A DNA stretch of 64,000 bases from Calamus simplicifolius (GCA_900491605.1 UESW01003903.1:1045363-1109362); one strand, 5' to 3'. Shown: positions 1 to 11,410, counted from the first letter of the stretch. Notes: generated from the sequence alone by a model not told the origin. Made by a program: numbers and translations.

Positions 1-11
1 TGAAAAGAAAG

Positions 12-3000
12 TTGTACCTTGATAGTGGTTGCTCAAGACACATGACAGGTGATAAAGATCAATTCATCACCCTTGAATCGAAAAAAGGTGGAGTAGTTAC
101 TTTTGGTGATAATAGTCAAGGCCATATCATGGGTATTGGTAAGATTCAAATTACTCCATCTACTCATATTGATAATGTTTTATATGTTGATGGACTTAAG
201 CATAATTTGATAAGTATTAGCCAATAGTGTGATAAAAGTTTCAAAGTTTCCTTTGAAGCTTCTATTTGCACTGTTACTAATCCCATTGATAACGGCATTA
301 TTCTTGTTGGTAAACGTTATGGCAATGTGTACTTAATTGATTTGAGTAATTTATCTCCAAGTAATCATTGCTTAGTTGCTAATAATGCTAAGATGAATGA
401 GATTGGTTGGCTATGGCACCGTAGATTAGGTCATGTAAGCACACACCTAATTTCTAAACTATTGAAAATGGATCTAGTTAAAGGTATTCCTAGCTTAAAT
501 TTTGAAAATAATCGAATCTGTGATGCATGTCAATTTGGAAAACAAACAAGAACTTCTTTCAAACTAAGAATATTGTTTCAACTACTAGGCCACTAGAGCT
601 ACTACACATGGACCTTTTTGGACCAACTAGAACCACAAGTCTAGGAGGAAAGAAATATGGTCTTGTGATAGTAGATGATTACTCTAGATTCACTTGGGTA
701 ATGTTTTTGGTTCACAAAGATGAGACTTTCTCAATATTCCTGAAATTCGTTAAGAAAGTCACAAATGAGAAAAATACTACCATAGTGTCTATTAGAAGTG
801 ATCATGGAACTGATTTTGAAAATTACTTATTTGAAAAATTCTGTTTTGAAAAAGGCATACATCATAATTTTTCAGCACCTAGGACACCACAACAAAATGG
901 AGTTATAGAAAGAAAGAATAGGACTTTAGAAGACATGGCCCGTACCATGCTATATGAAAGCCAACTTCCAAAATATTTTTGGGCGGAAGCTATAAACACA
1001 GCATGTTACATCCTAAATAGAGCCATGATTAGACCTATCCTTAAGAAGACTCCCTATGAACTATAACATAATAGGAAACCTAATTTAGGTTATTTTCATG
1101 CATTTGGTTGTAAATGCTTTATTCATAACAATGGTAAGGACAATCTTGGGAAGTTTGATGCAAAGTCTGATGAAGGTATTTTCTTAGGATATTCTACATC
1201 TAGCAAGGCATATAGAGTATTTAATAAAAAAAGCTTAGTTGTAAAAGAATCCATTCATATAGTGTTTGATGAGTCTTTAGCATGAAGTTCGAGTAAAATT
1301 GATGATGAGAAAGATACATCTTTGATTGAAAGAGGTATTGAAAAATTATATGTATCTTCAGATCAAGAACCTGAAGCTAAGGATGATGACTCACCTAAGG
1401 ATGATGGTATTGATACTGCTCATAATGATAAAGATCTACCTAGAGATTGGAGATATGCTTATGGTCATCCTAAGGACCTAATCATAGGTGATCCATGTCA
1501 AGGTGTAAGGACTAGATCATCAATAAGAAATATCAATAATCATCTTGCATTTGTATCTCATATAGAACCCAAAACTATAGAGGAAGCTGAGAAAGATAGT
1601 TATTGGATGTTAGCAATGCAGGAAGAGTTAAACCAATTCACTAGGAGTCAAGTATGGACCTTAGTAGACAGACCTAGAGACCACCCTATAATAGGATCTA
1701 AATGGGTTTTTAGAAATAAATTGGATGAAAATGGCTTGGTGATTAGAAATAAGGCTAGATTAGTTGCAAAGGGATATAAATAGGAAGAAGGTATAGATTT
1801 TGATGAAACCTTTGCACCTGTTGCTAGATTAGAAGCCATTAGGTTATTACTTGCTTTTGCATACTGCATCAATATCAATTTATTTCAAATGGATGTTAAA
1901 AGTGCATTTTTAAATGGTTTTATAAATAAGGAAGTTTATGTTGAACAACCTCCTGGTTTTGAAGATCATGAATTTTCAAACCACGTCTTCAAATTACACA
2001 AAGCACTTTATGGTTTAAAGCAAGCACCTAGAGCATGGTATGATAGATTGAGTAAATTTTTGATTGAAAATGATTTTTCTAGAGGAAATGTTGATAAGAC
2101 CTTGTTTTTAAAAAGAAAAGAAAAGGATTTATTAATTGTTCAAATTTATGTTGATGACATTGTATTTGGTGCTACTAATAATCTCTTTGTCAAGAATTTG
2201 CTAAGTTAATGCAGGAAGAATTCGAGATGAGCATGATGGGAGAACTCAACTTCTTCCTTGGACTTCAAATCAAATAAAAGAAAGTGGGGATTTTCATCAA
2301 CCAAACAAAGTACACAAAGGAAATACTCAAGAAATTTAAAATGGAATCTGCTAAACCTCTTGGTACGCCAATGAGTCCCTCATGCAAGCTGGACAAGGAT
2401 GAAGAAGGTAAGAAAGTAGATCAGAAGCATTACAGAGGTATGATTGGATCACTTCTTTATCTAACTGCAAGTAGGCCAGATATCATGTTTTCTATTTGCT
2501 TATGCACAAGATATCAATCTAATCCTAAGAAATCACATTTATTTGCTATTAAAAGAATCTTTAGATACTTAAATGGAACTAAAAATGTAGGATTATGGTA
2601 TTCTAGAGACTCAACTTTGAAGTTGATTGCTTATTCTGATTCTGATTATGCTGGTTGTAAATTAGATAGGAAGAGTACAAGTGGTGCATGCCAACTTTTA
2701 GAAAATAACTTAATCTCTTGGTTTAGTAAGAAGCAAAATTCGGTTGCATTATCCACTGCTGAGGCAGAGTATGTTGCAGCTGGAAGTTGCTGTGCTCAAA
2801 TCCTTTGGATTAAGCGATAACTTGAAGATTATGGTATCACACTTGATAAAATTCCTATCAGATGTGATAACACTAGTGCCATTAATCTAACGAAGAATCC
2901 AATCCAACACTCTAGAACTAAACACATAGAAATTAGACATCACTTTATTAGAGAACATGTTTCCAACAATGATGTTTGTCTTGAATATGTGAATACTGAT

Positions 3001-3088
3001 GATCAATTAGCTGATATTTTTACCAAACCATTAAGTAAAGAAAGATTTTGTTATCTTAGAGGAGAATTAGGAGTTTGTATCCTTTAGA
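12..3088 (+). pseudogene. Sirevirus pol (integrase, reverse transcriptase, RNase H), degraded
   Basis: The opening LDSGCSRHMTG motif and the HRRLGH / CDACQFGK block mark the GAG-pre-integrase zinc-binding region. The integrase core follows with its three acidic residues in LLHMDLFG, IRSDHGTDF and QQNGVIERKNRTL. The RT carries FQMDVKSAFLNG, LYGLKQAPRAWY and an intact YVDD box at 2147-2158. RNase H has SDSDYAG, STAEAEYVA and the terminal ADIFTKPL motif, ending at the TAG at 3086-3088. The frame is broken by TAG at 225, a shift near 590, stops near 1064, 1282 and 1781, breaks near 2206-2283, and TAA at 2818. Several stops look like single substitutions, so this is gradual decay rather than one rearrangement. 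Confidence 0.9.
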
Positions 3089-3210
3089 ATGACTTTCTGA
3101 AACTCTTAAGGACAACAACTATCTAGACTTCATCAATTTCTTGAAAATCCTCTATGTTCAATAAGGAAATTTATCTAGAAATTTGATTCATTGTTTTCCC
3201 AAATGTTAAA

Positions 3211-3222
3211 GGATACTTGTCT
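3211..3222 (+). repeat. Left target-site duplication of the nested LINE
   Basis: GGATACTTGTCT occurs here and again directly after the LINE poly-A tail at 4821-4832. The preceding AAA could extend the match but merges with the poly-A run. Confidence 0.9.
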
Positions 3223-4752
3223 GCATGCTATTAATGAAGGTGGACTGGGGATTCAATCCTTGATTGTTAGAAGAGAAGCTCTTCTTGCCAAACATGCCTC
3301 GCGTTTCCTTTTGGAGCCTCATAGCTTATGGAGTTCTGTGATGCATGCTAGATACGGTGACTGGATTTCTGGTTCGATTATTATACCGCCCCGTGGATCC
3401 TCTTCCTACTGGAAGGAGATGTGTAGACACAGTCAGCTCATTATGCACAATATCTCTTGAATGATTGGTGATGGCCGGTCTATTGATGCTGTCAATGATA
3501 CCTGGATCTCTGAGCTCCCCATTATGCAGTGGCCCTCCTTTATCAACATGGATATTCCCCCTAACCTTAGGGTTAAGGATCTTATCTCCTTAAACCCCCG
3601 TTCATGGCACAAACCCTCGGTGACTGGGTTTTTTGGGGAGGAGCTTTCTCGTCGGATTCTCTCGATGCCTCTTCTACCTGATTCCTCTGTTGACTCCAGG
3701 ATTTGGCAGCGTTCTTGTCTTCCCAAGGCTCCTATTCGGGATCTTATGGATATATACAGACCGCAGGCTCAGCATACGGAGGATGCAGCTTGGATTTGGA
3801 AGCTTCCTGTTATCCCCAGGGTTCAGTTATTCATCTGGAAGATTCTTTGGGATTGCCTTCCTACTTGCCTCCTTCTCTCTCGGAGAGGTTTGCCTATTCA
3901 GCCGATCTGTCCTCTATGCAGGCAGGTGGATGAAACTTTGGATCATGCTATATTTTGTTGCTCCAGAGCGAGAAGAATCTGGACTCTTATGGGCTATCCT
4001 AGGGATATGGAGGTTATGGCTTTCTTGCGTTCTTTTTTTCTTTAGGACATCCGCAGCGGTCCTATGAGCAAGCGTGGTCTTTGGTCTGTTATTGCTTATT
4101 ATATATGGCTGTCGAGGAATCAAATCATATTCTCCGACGATCGGTTTTCCTTTCACAGGATTGTGAGGCAGATTAGATTATTGACTTCGGAATGTTCCCG
4201 TGCCTCTCATGGTGTTAATTTTGACTTCTCTGGCCTCTGGGGCTCCCCTGCTGTCTCGACAGCGAATCGTCGTTCGGTTTTCGTCTCTTGGGAACCCCCC
4301 CTCCAGGGTATGTCAAAATTAACTTTGATGGGAGCGTCCGGGACAGAGCAGCTGGATCTGGTTTCACTATTCGGGGCCCGATGGGAGACCTATTGGCAGC
4401 AGGAGGCTTTGGATCCCTGGACTCTACTGTTCCTCTGTCAGAGCTTGGTGCTGCTTGGGCAGGGCTCTCTTTTGCTGTTAGGATCCTCCATGCTCCCAAG
4501 ATCATGATTGAGGGGGATTCTATGACTGTCATTTCTTGGCTATCAAAGGAGAGTTGTATTGACGGTTCCTCAAATCCGATTCTGAGGGACTGTTGGACTA
4601 TGATGCGGGAGCTTGATTCAGCCCAGATCCGCCACACTTATCGTGAGGCTAACTCGGCGGCGGACTGGGTGGCATCGTTTGCTGCTCAACATGCGGGTCC
4701 TTGGAACTGGAAGCAGGCGACCCATGTCCTATTCTACTACAGCAGATTTTAA
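3223..4752 (+). pseudogene. LINE ORF2 C-terminus: zf-RVT zinc-binding domain and RNase H
   Basis: The first stretch (GGLGIQSL, REALLAKHASRFLL, IGDGRSIDAVNDTW) is the region after the RT domain of plant L1 ORF2. A zinc-binding reverse-transcriptase domain (zf-RVT) follows at about 3725-4000, with WKLPVIPRVQLFIWK and CPLCRQVDETLDHAIFCC. A plant-type RNase H (RVT_3) lies at 4288-4752 and keeps all four expected acidic residues: NFDGS, SELGAAWAGL, IEGDS and NSAADWVAS. Frame breaks include a TGA near 3460, a TAG near 4043 and a shift between about 4060 and 4290. RNase H is the best preserved part. Confidence 0.88.
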
Positions 4753-4820
4753 TTTCTGATGTTTCTGGGCTGACTCATTCTAGAATTATATGATCGCCCA
4801 TTTGTAACCAAAAAAAAAAA
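3223..4820 (+). mobile_element. 5'-truncated L1-type LINE nested in the Sirevirus
   Basis: The 1.6-kb insert starts inside the C-terminal region of a LINE ORF2 and ends in a run of A (4810-4820). It is bounded by a perfect 12-bp target-site duplication. 5' truncation, a poly-A tail and a TSD longer than 10 bp are the signature of target-primed reverse transcription. Removing the insert rejoins the Sirevirus spacer between pol and ORF3, so the LINE arrived after the Sirevirus. Whether it can still be transcribed is not visible; it has lost the RT core. Confidence 0.93.
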
Positions 4821-4832
4821 GGATACTTGTCT
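4821..4832 (+). repeat. Right target-site duplication of the nested LINE
   Basis: This is the second copy of GGATACTTGTCT, immediately 3' of the poly-A tail. Sirevirus sequence resumes at 4833. Confidence 0.9.
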
Positions 4833-4894
4833 AGAGTTTAATGATTAATTTGATCAGTTTCAGATCCTTGAAATTTGAATTTTTTACTGAAACT

Positions 4895-5098
4895 ATTATG
4901 GAGTCGACACCTTCAGTCTGTGGAGTCGACACCTTCTTATTTAATGTTCTGTCTGGGCAATTAGAGCTGACACTTGCTTTTTGCATAGCTGACTCTAATT
5001 CGGGCGCTGACAAATTTTCTGGTTCGGAGCCGACATCTCGCTTTGCGGAGTCGACTCTAAGTAAACTTAGGTCAAAAATATAAGGCGGAGTCGACACC
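4895..5098 (+). repeat. Array of GAGTCGAC motifs upstream of Sirevirus ORF3
   Basis: Between pol and ORF3 the motif GGAGTCGACACC or a near variant (GAGCTGACAC, GAGCCGACATC, GAGTCGACTCT) recurs at irregular 20-60 bp spacing. The same motif is clustered in the 3' LTR at 7500-7792. Its most symmetric form, GGAGTCGACTCC, is a perfect 12-bp palindrome. It may be a protein-binding cluster; the function is unknown. Confidence 0.75.
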
Positions 5099-5203
5099 TA
5101 AACGAACCCTATCTTCTCCAAATCCTCTCTAGAGTCGTTCCAACCTGATTCCAACACCTCTAAACCCTTCAAATCTCTTGATTACTCATTCCATTCAAAC
5201 CCT

Positions 5204-6540
5204 ATGGCTCCTAAGAGGCGTGCTACTGTTGGTGGATCGGCGGTTCCCATGAGGAGACGCACGATTCGGAGGCAAGCTTCGTCTTCATCATCTGCCACCC
5301 GAGAGGCTTCTCCACCTTCTCCATCTTCTCCACATATCGACCTATTAGCGGGTAAGGCTATCACAACCGGAAGAAAGTTGATTTTGATTTCTTTGCTTCG
5401 GAGAATTTTGTTATTGGCCATCTATTAAAGGAAATGGGATGGGAAAAGGCTTATTCACTGGATATTCCTACTTACCCTGCCCTCGTAAGAGAGTTCTACA
5501 ATGATTTGAGTAGAGGAGAGGGAGGTTTAGTAAGTTATGTTAGAGGAACAAGAGTTGTAATCACTGCTGAGATCCTTGGAAATTTGTTAGAGATGCACAC
5601 TGTTGAGCTAAATGAGTGTCAGCATGATGATCGAAGTGGTGCCCTATCTAGGATGCTTGGGAGAGAGGTATCTGAGTTTGAGGAGATTATGGCAAATCAA
5701 TTGAACTTGGAACTCAGGCTACTTCATAACATCTGCGGGAGGATCTTATTTCCCAAGATAGGCCGATTTGAGTATGTCTCAGAGCGAGACATCTTGCTGA
5801 TGGATTGCATCATCACTGGAAGGCCAGTAAATTTAGCTGGGATGATGATAGGCTATATGGCAGAGGCAGCTACCAAGAAAAGATCCACATTGCCATATGG
5901 TATGATTCTGACTTTGGTATTTAGAAGCCAAGGTGTGTTGATCATGGATAATGAGCCACTGAGGAAACTAAGGCATACAGACTACTTCAGAAAGGTAAAT
6001 GATATTTGGATAAAAAGAGGACAGAAGGCCAGAGTTGAGGAGGCCAGAGTAGAAGACATCCCTGACCCATCTGTTGCAGGACTATCTACTGCTGGACCTT
6101 CAGAGGCTGGACCAAGCACATACCCTTCACCTCCACCTCAGACAGCATTTGTATCTGGAAGATTTTCAGATGTGCAAATTGGTCAGCTCAGAGCATTATT
6201 AGCTGAGTATGACAGTCAGAGGAGAGATAAGATTAGTCAGATGAGAGATGACATCAGACAGTTTAAGGAGGAGATCAATTCCAGACTCGACTTGATTTTA
6301 TTTTCCATTAGCCGCTCTGCAGAGTCCCTTAGTACTGAGCGTCAAAAGATTTTTGAAAGGCTGGAAGAGATCGCAGATGGATCTAGAGCTTATCTAGATG
6401 CTACTGGACAATTGAAGAAAGATATAGACCTTGCTGTTGCTCAAGTTGAGAGTTGTCTTGAAGGCTTTAAGAAATCATAGAAAGATGAGATTATGAAAAT
6501 GATAGGTCATCTGAAGAAAATTGTCTACAAACATGTTTGA
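5204..6540 (+). pseudogene. Sirevirus third ORF (envelope-like / plant transposon protein), frameshifted
   Basis: An ATG at 5204 opens a basic, Ser-rich N-terminus (MAPKRRATVGG, MRRRTIRRQ). A frame change between about 5353 and 5385 leads into a long second frame, read from MGWEKAYSLDIPTY at 5434 to TAG at 6478. The central part (YPALVREFYNDL, HNICGRILFPK) resembles the putative plant transposon protein domain found in the extra ORF of Sireviruses and related elements. A Pro/Ser/Thr-rich linker follows at about 6060-6150. The last about 110 residues are charged and heptad-like (QMRDDIRQFKEEINSRLD), typical of a coiled coil. After the TAG the same frame stays open to TGA at 6538-6540, so TAG is probably a premature stop. 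No clear transmembrane segment is seen; 'envelope-like' is a positional label, not a shown function. Confidence 0.75.
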
Positions 6541-7329
6541 TTGACCTTCTATTTCCTATAGTGATACCCTATCTAAGCCTATCCTACCCTAACCTATTAG
6601 AAACCTAAGATTAGCTTATATCTTAGGATTTCTAGTTTGTGTCTATTTCATATTCTAGTTTGTATCTTAGGATTTCTAGTTTACTATACTTTGTTAGCTT
6701 GTATCTAGGAATTTCTAATTGATATGGTACTTTACTGTGAATGTATTTTGATAGACACATGTAATGCATCTTGAATTGAAATACAATTATCTTAGCAATT
6801 GAAATGAAGTTTACTATCTCTATGATTGAATGAACCAACAACCTCGCTCTGATAACCTACATTATTGTTTTTAAACTCACCTTATTGTTGATAACAAAAA
6901 AGGGGAGAGAAATTTGTATATGCATAAAGAAGAGAGAGAAAGAAAATAGGGAGAGAGATTGAAAGAATATAAGATTTCAATATGTTTTAATTGGCATATC
7001 TCAAAAGGGGGAGAGAAATTTTGAGATGGAGAGAAAATTTTAAATTCTAATCAATTGGTATCAAATCGATTTCAGTTTATTTACATGTACCTTGCATAGG
7101 GGGAGTTATTTAATGTAGGGGGAGCTTAATGATTTTCTGCGTAAAGTTAAATCATCTTGATTTCTGTTTATAATAGAACTCAAGTATGTTTCTAAAGTTC
7201 ATTTTGAAACCTGGCATCAAATTCTCTGTTAGAAAGTTTTAAAGATTTAACAATGTCTATAACGCTTATTTCAAATGAATCCTTAATGCATATACTCAAA
7301 GTTTTTGTCATCATCAAAAAGGGGGAGAT
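6541..7329 (+). other. Sirevirus 3' untranslated region with multiplied polypurine tracts
   Basis: No gene here. A short imperfect repeat around TATCTTAGGATTTCTAGTTT occurs several times at 6610-6720. Purine tracts of the AAGGGGAGAGAAA / GGGGGAG type occur near 6897, 7008, 7099, 7119 and 7321. Repetition of the polypurine tract upstream of the 3' LTR is a described Sirevirus trait. Confidence 0.8.
7316..7329 (+). promoter_or_regulatory. Polypurine tract adjoining the Sirevirus 3' LTR
   Basis: AAAAAGGGGGAGAT lies directly against the TGTTG start of the LTR, the position needed for plus-strand priming during reverse transcription. Confidence 0.85.
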
Positions 7330-7499
7330 TGTTGACCCAATTATTGATTTTGATGATTAACAAAACTATTTGAGTATAACATTTGAAGTTACTAATGATT
7401 TTGGTTAAGTTTTTCAGTTTATGATTTGATTTATTAATCAAAATCACAAGACAAATCAAGTTCTAGTTCGAATCTAATGTCAAGGTAAGATTGCAGACA

Positions 7500-7792
7500 T
7501 TAGAGTCGACACATGGAATCGCAGAGTCGACTCCGGAAATAGGCACAGACTTTAGAGTCGACACCTGGACTGTTAGAGCCGACTCCAACAGAAAGACATA
7601 ACGATGGTTTTTCTGGTCACGACTTAGAGTCGACACCTGGCCTGTTAGAGTCGACTCCAGAGGATTTTTGTGTCGACCCAGAAAAGTCAGAGACGACTCC
7701 AGATCAAGCGGATTGGGGATTTTCAATTTAGAGCCAACTCCAGAAAAGTTAGAGTCGACTCCAGATTGTCAGAAACGACTCCAAAACTATCA
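7500..7792 (+). repeat. GAGTCGACTCC array in the LTR U3 region
   Basis: About eleven copies of AGAGTCGAC(A/T)CC and decayed forms (AGAGCCGACTCC, AGACGACTCC, AGAAACGACTCC) lie in 290 bp. At least seven contain an exact GTCGAC. Spacing is mostly 20-35 bp. The array sits upstream of the TATA-like site, the usual place for LTR enhancer repeats. Confidence 0.8.
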
Positions 7793-7915
7793 GAACATCT
7801 CTAAACTTTATTTTTATCCTTTTTAATCCCAACGCTATTACCCTATTTGGTTCTAATCCTTCTTACACTTGTTTCTAACGGATAGTTTTCAGCTATTTAT
7901 GGATTAAGAAGGGTC

Positions 7916-7924
7916 TATAAGAAG
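7916..7924 (+). promoter_or_regulatory. Candidate TATA box of the Sirevirus LTR
   Basis: TATAAGAAG sits about 125 bp after the GTCGAC array and is followed by an A/G-rich leader. Position and sequence fit; there is no direct evidence of use. Confidence 0.45.
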
Positions 7925-8727
7925 GGGTTTTTGTTGTATCCGAAAAAAAACAAGAGGAAGACAAGAAGAGAGGAAAAATAGAGAAATAAGAAAAACAAGA
8001 GTGAAATTCATCAGAAAATCAAAAGAGAAAAGAGGGAAGATTCGAAAGGAAAGATTATACTGATTTTCTAACAGAAAAGAGAGAGATTCTAGCTTTTTTA
8101 GTTCCATTTTGAAGAAATCTCAAAAGAAGAAGCAAGCCCTAGTTTTCTGATCTTCTGAGCTTTAAGAGCATACTAAAGGAAGATCCACTCAAGAGAAGAG
8201 AAGAAGCAAGCCACCAAGATCTGCAAATCAGGCTTTGATTCCTATCTCTTTATCTTTGTTCTATCATTGTATATTTGCTCATTGGAGGAGCTCTTGTTTT
8301 GTAAAACGTTATTGTTTGCTGGGTCAATCAGGGGATTGATTCAGTTGAGGCAGTTAGCCTTGTGCAAGCAGTTGCTTATGTTGTAAGGTTTTGTGCTGGT
8401 GAGCCTTAAAAACTAGCTGGGTTCGTTGTGCATCCGGAAAACAACAAGTTCGAGTTGTGAGCTTGTAAAACAACTATGCTGTAATCAGATTGATTATAGG
8501 GTAGACCCAAGAGGTACTTGAGAGTGGATGTAGGTGTAGGTACACTGAACCACTATAAAATTCTTGTGTTTGCAGTGATTGTTTCCTTGTCTTTAACTCT
8601 CTATCTGTGCATACTCTGTTTTAATTCGTGTACATCTAAGTTTTCATTTTGGGGATTATTTTTTAAAATAGTTTAATTTTTAAAAAACCCAATTCATCTT
8701 CCTCTTGGGTTGCTATCTGAACCAACA

Positions 8728-9564
8728 ATATGAAATATGAATTTTAGAAGAAGAACATATTAATTTTTAGGAGGCTCATTATTTTTTTTTTATCTATTTA
8801 AAAAATAGCATAAAATAAGACCTTTCAAATGGAGCATTCAATCACTACCGGGGAGAACCGGGGCGCCTTTTTTGATGGGCAATGGGCCCCACCTCAACTA
8901 GACGTTACCATGGGCCGTCAGACGACTGCCTAAAGGGGCTCTGGCCGTGCGCACCAACGCAAAAGGGCCGTTGCATTCCTGACACGCAGCTGCATTGTTT
9001 TTTTTTTTTTTTTTTTATCGCCGGCTCGAGTCGCTGCCACGTGAAAGGGCGTTTGTTGGCCGGCCGAGGCCGACCATCCCACCAACCCACCGAACCGGGC
9101 CGCACGGAGCCCTTCAACTCCGCTCGGCTCATGGTTGTTAAAATCTAAATTTTAATTGTATAATTTACTATCCTAACACGCACGAACGATTCAAACCATC
9201 CATATAAAGTTTTTAAGTTCATGTTATCAATATAGGATCTCGTTTAACTTCTGCCTCTTTAACTTCATATCGTTGAAAATTTCAACCAACGTTAAATAAA
9301 AAAATAAAATAATTCTAAAAAAAACTAATGGCTTCTGTCGCTTTAACTTGATATCATAATTAAATGATAAACTAGAAATTATCTATGATTATGTAATTGA
9401 TAAGTTGATGAGCGATATTTATTTTAAATTTATATATTATTTAAATTCTTATTTTTAAGATTATTATTTATAAAAATGATGCAAAAATTTAGTAATTCTA
9501 TTGATTATGATTATTGCTATATTAAAGGTTCATTATTATCGTTGTTGTGTAATTTTTTAATTAT
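8728..9564. other. Intergenic spacer with a GC-rich patch and a poly-T run
   Basis: I see no gene. 8846-9130 is GC-rich (GGGGAGAACCGGGGCG and similar) and contains about 18 T at 8999-9016. The remainder, to the TSD at 9565, is AT-rich. Short open frames in the GC-rich patch have no recognisable motif. Confidence 0.6.
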
Positions 9565-9569
9565 ATATT

Positions 9570-10376
9570 TATTGCTACGAAAATTCATTCTTCGGCTTGA
9601 AAGCAGGTGCACGTTCGGATTTGGATAGCGCTCTCCCATTCGAAGGAGCTACAAGGCAGTTCTCATACAGGAATTATAAAGAGCGGTCCCTGCGAAAGAC
9701 CCTCCGATGCTCAAGTCAGTAAAGAAACTGAGCAAACAGATGAGAGGAGAAGGCTCTAGCAAAATGATCTTCCTCCTTTGCGTGATTTTTAAAGAGCAAT
9801 GACCTTTGCTAAAGTTATTTTTTTGGGCTTAAATTGCCTTCGAGGTCCCAGTACTTGGTATTTGTACGCTGCCAAGGAGGTGAGCCGTTACCTAATTTTT
9901 CGAGCATGTTTTAGGGAGTTGCATCCGATAAGACCGGAATCCCAATAGTTACGAGGATTGGCAGTTGATGAAGCTAATGGGCGCTTTATCGAGAATTTGA
10001 AATTTTGTTGATCATGGACGAAGTGCTGTATTTGGCTTCCGTTCCCATTTTGGGAGGCTCTTTCCTTGATTCTTGCGGTCATGGTGGTTCATCCTCTAAG
10101 ATATTCGGCATGATTTGAAGCAGCAATTACGCTTACGTTGAAGGGATGAGGATCGATCCCGGCGAGGTACTAAGATAACTCGGCCCTGCTAGGTTCGGAT
10201 ATAGCTCGGCCCTTCCGAGGCACTAAGATAGCTCGGCCAAATGGTTTAGCTCTAAAGTTTGGCCAAATAGTTCGGTTATGTAGCTTGGCCTTAATTTGGC
10301 CAGATAGTTCGCTCGGTAGCTTGGCCTTAGTCATCGAGCACGTTTATTGATGAGGTTATAATTTTTCTCCGCATCA
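9570..10376 (-). repeat. 3' LTR of the non-autonomous Tat element
   Basis: This copy aligns along its whole length with 12108-12931; its first bases read TATTGCTACG where the other copy has TGTTGCTGCG, so the terminal dinucleotide has mutated. It is rich in CTCGGCC and TTGGCC near 10160-10330. Confidence 0.87.
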
Positions 10377-10576
10377 CATGCCCTCCACTTTCTAGTTCGA
10401 AGCGTAGGTTCGGGCATAGGGAGTAGAGTCCATGATTGCTTAATATTATTAGTGGGATTTGAACCAACAGAGGCACGTCATGATGGCCCCATAAATGCCA
10501 AGCCGGGCATCTAGCTGGGCGAAACGTGGCCAAATCAAAGGTCAAAGCACGTGGCAGATGAACATTGATTCTGCAA

Positions 10577-11087
10577 AGTTTTTACTTGGCCTTGCCAAGG
10601 TACGAAGAATGTTGCTCGGCCCTGCCAAGGTAGGGAGAAAAATTTGCTTGGCCATGCTGAAGTTCGGAGAAATTTTTACTTGGCCCTGCCAAGATACGGA
10701 GAAATTTTTACTTGACCTTGCCAAGGTACAGAGAATGATGCTTGGCCCTGCTGAGGTACGAAGAAAAATTTGCTCGGTCGTGCTGAGGTTCGGAGAAATG
10801 TTGCTCGGCCGTGCCGAGGTATGGAAAAATTTTTACTTGGCCTTGCTAATGTATGGAGAATGTTACTCAGTCGTGCCGAGGTACAAAGAAAAATTTGCTC
10901 GGCCATGTTGAGGTTCGGAGAAATATTGCTCGGCCGTGCTAAGGTATGGAGAAAAATTTTCTTGGCCATGCCGAGGTTCAGAAAAATTTTGCTCGTCCGT
11001 GCCGAGGTTTGAAGAAAAATTTTTACTTGGCCCTGCCAAGGTACGAAAAATATTGCTCGGCCCTGTCGAGGTACAGAGAAATTGACC
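10577..11087 (-). repeat. About sixteen 33-bp tandem units (CTCGGCCNTGCCGAGG type)
   Basis: A unit around CTCGGCCATGCCGAGGT, followed by an A/T-rich TTCGGAGAAAAATTT spacer, repeats about sixteen times at an average of 33 bp. Each core is a near-perfect inverted repeat. It lies in the 3' untranslated part of the element, like the repeats downstream of integrase in the 53-kb relative. The open frames called across it on both strands come from the repeat, not from genes. Confidence 0.85.
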
Positions 11088-11230
11088 CGTAGGTCAATGA
11101 TTAGGCAAGACCTGCCTTTCATCCACAACTCAAGAAAATTATTATTAAATAAGAAATATTTGAATCAAAAAGTGAAGTTTTATTATAATGAGCAAAATGG
11201 TTCGGTTCAGGCATATTTCACTAGTAATAA

Positions 11231-11410
11231 CTCGAGGTTTAATCTAGTTCCATGTCTTCGGGGTACTGTATCCTTAGAAAGTCTTTATTGCTCGAAGATT
11301 ATCCGAGTTTCATATCTTGGGGATACTGTATCCCTTGAAGGTCTTCATTGCTCAGAGATGATCCGAGTCCCATATCCTCAAGGCACGGTATCTCTTTGAT
11401 GTCTTCATAT
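11231..11410 (-). repeat. Three 60-bp tandem units
   Basis: Units starting at 11231, 11291 and 11351 share ATCCGAGT, CATATC and a GTACTGTATCC-like core at exact 60-bp spacing. They lie in the interior of the non-autonomous element between the gag remnant and the 33-bp array. Confidence 0.8.

Larger units (their letters stand above)
1..8727 (+). mobile_element. Sirevirus-type Ty1/copia retrotransposon, 5' part outside the window
   Basis: The window opens inside the pol gene of a copia element. In order it shows the GAG-pre-integrase region, integrase, reverse transcriptase and RNase H (to 3088), a third ORF downstream of pol (5204-6540), a non-coding stretch with repeated GGGGGAG polypurine tracts, and a 3' LTR beginning TGTTG and ending CAACA (7330-8727). 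Copia pol followed by a coiled-coil envelope-like ORF and multiplied polypurine tracts is the hallmark of the Sirevirus genus. A LINE (3223-4820) has landed between pol and the third ORF. The 5' LTR, primer binding site and gag are outside the window, so the element's TSD cannot be checked. Stops and frameshifts in pol and ORF3 mean it is not autonomous as sequenced. Confidence 0.9.
7330..8727 (+). repeat. 3' LTR of the Sirevirus
   Basis: It begins TGTTGACC right after the polypurine tract and ends CCAACA, giving short inverted ends TGTTG...CAACA and a length near 1.4 kb. It holds the GTCGAC array (7500-7792) in the presumed U3 and a TATA-like TATAAGAAG at 7916. The end is set by the inverted terminus, because the partner LTR is outside the window. 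Confidence 0.85.

Noticed and set aside
8882..9148. Overlapping plus and minus frames in the GC-rich patch
   Set aside because: GC-rich sequence lacks stops by chance; the frame runs through an 18-T tract as poly-Phe/Lys.
10495..11128. Open frames on both strands across the 33-bp array
   Set aside because: Produced by the tandem repeat; no known domain and no start context.
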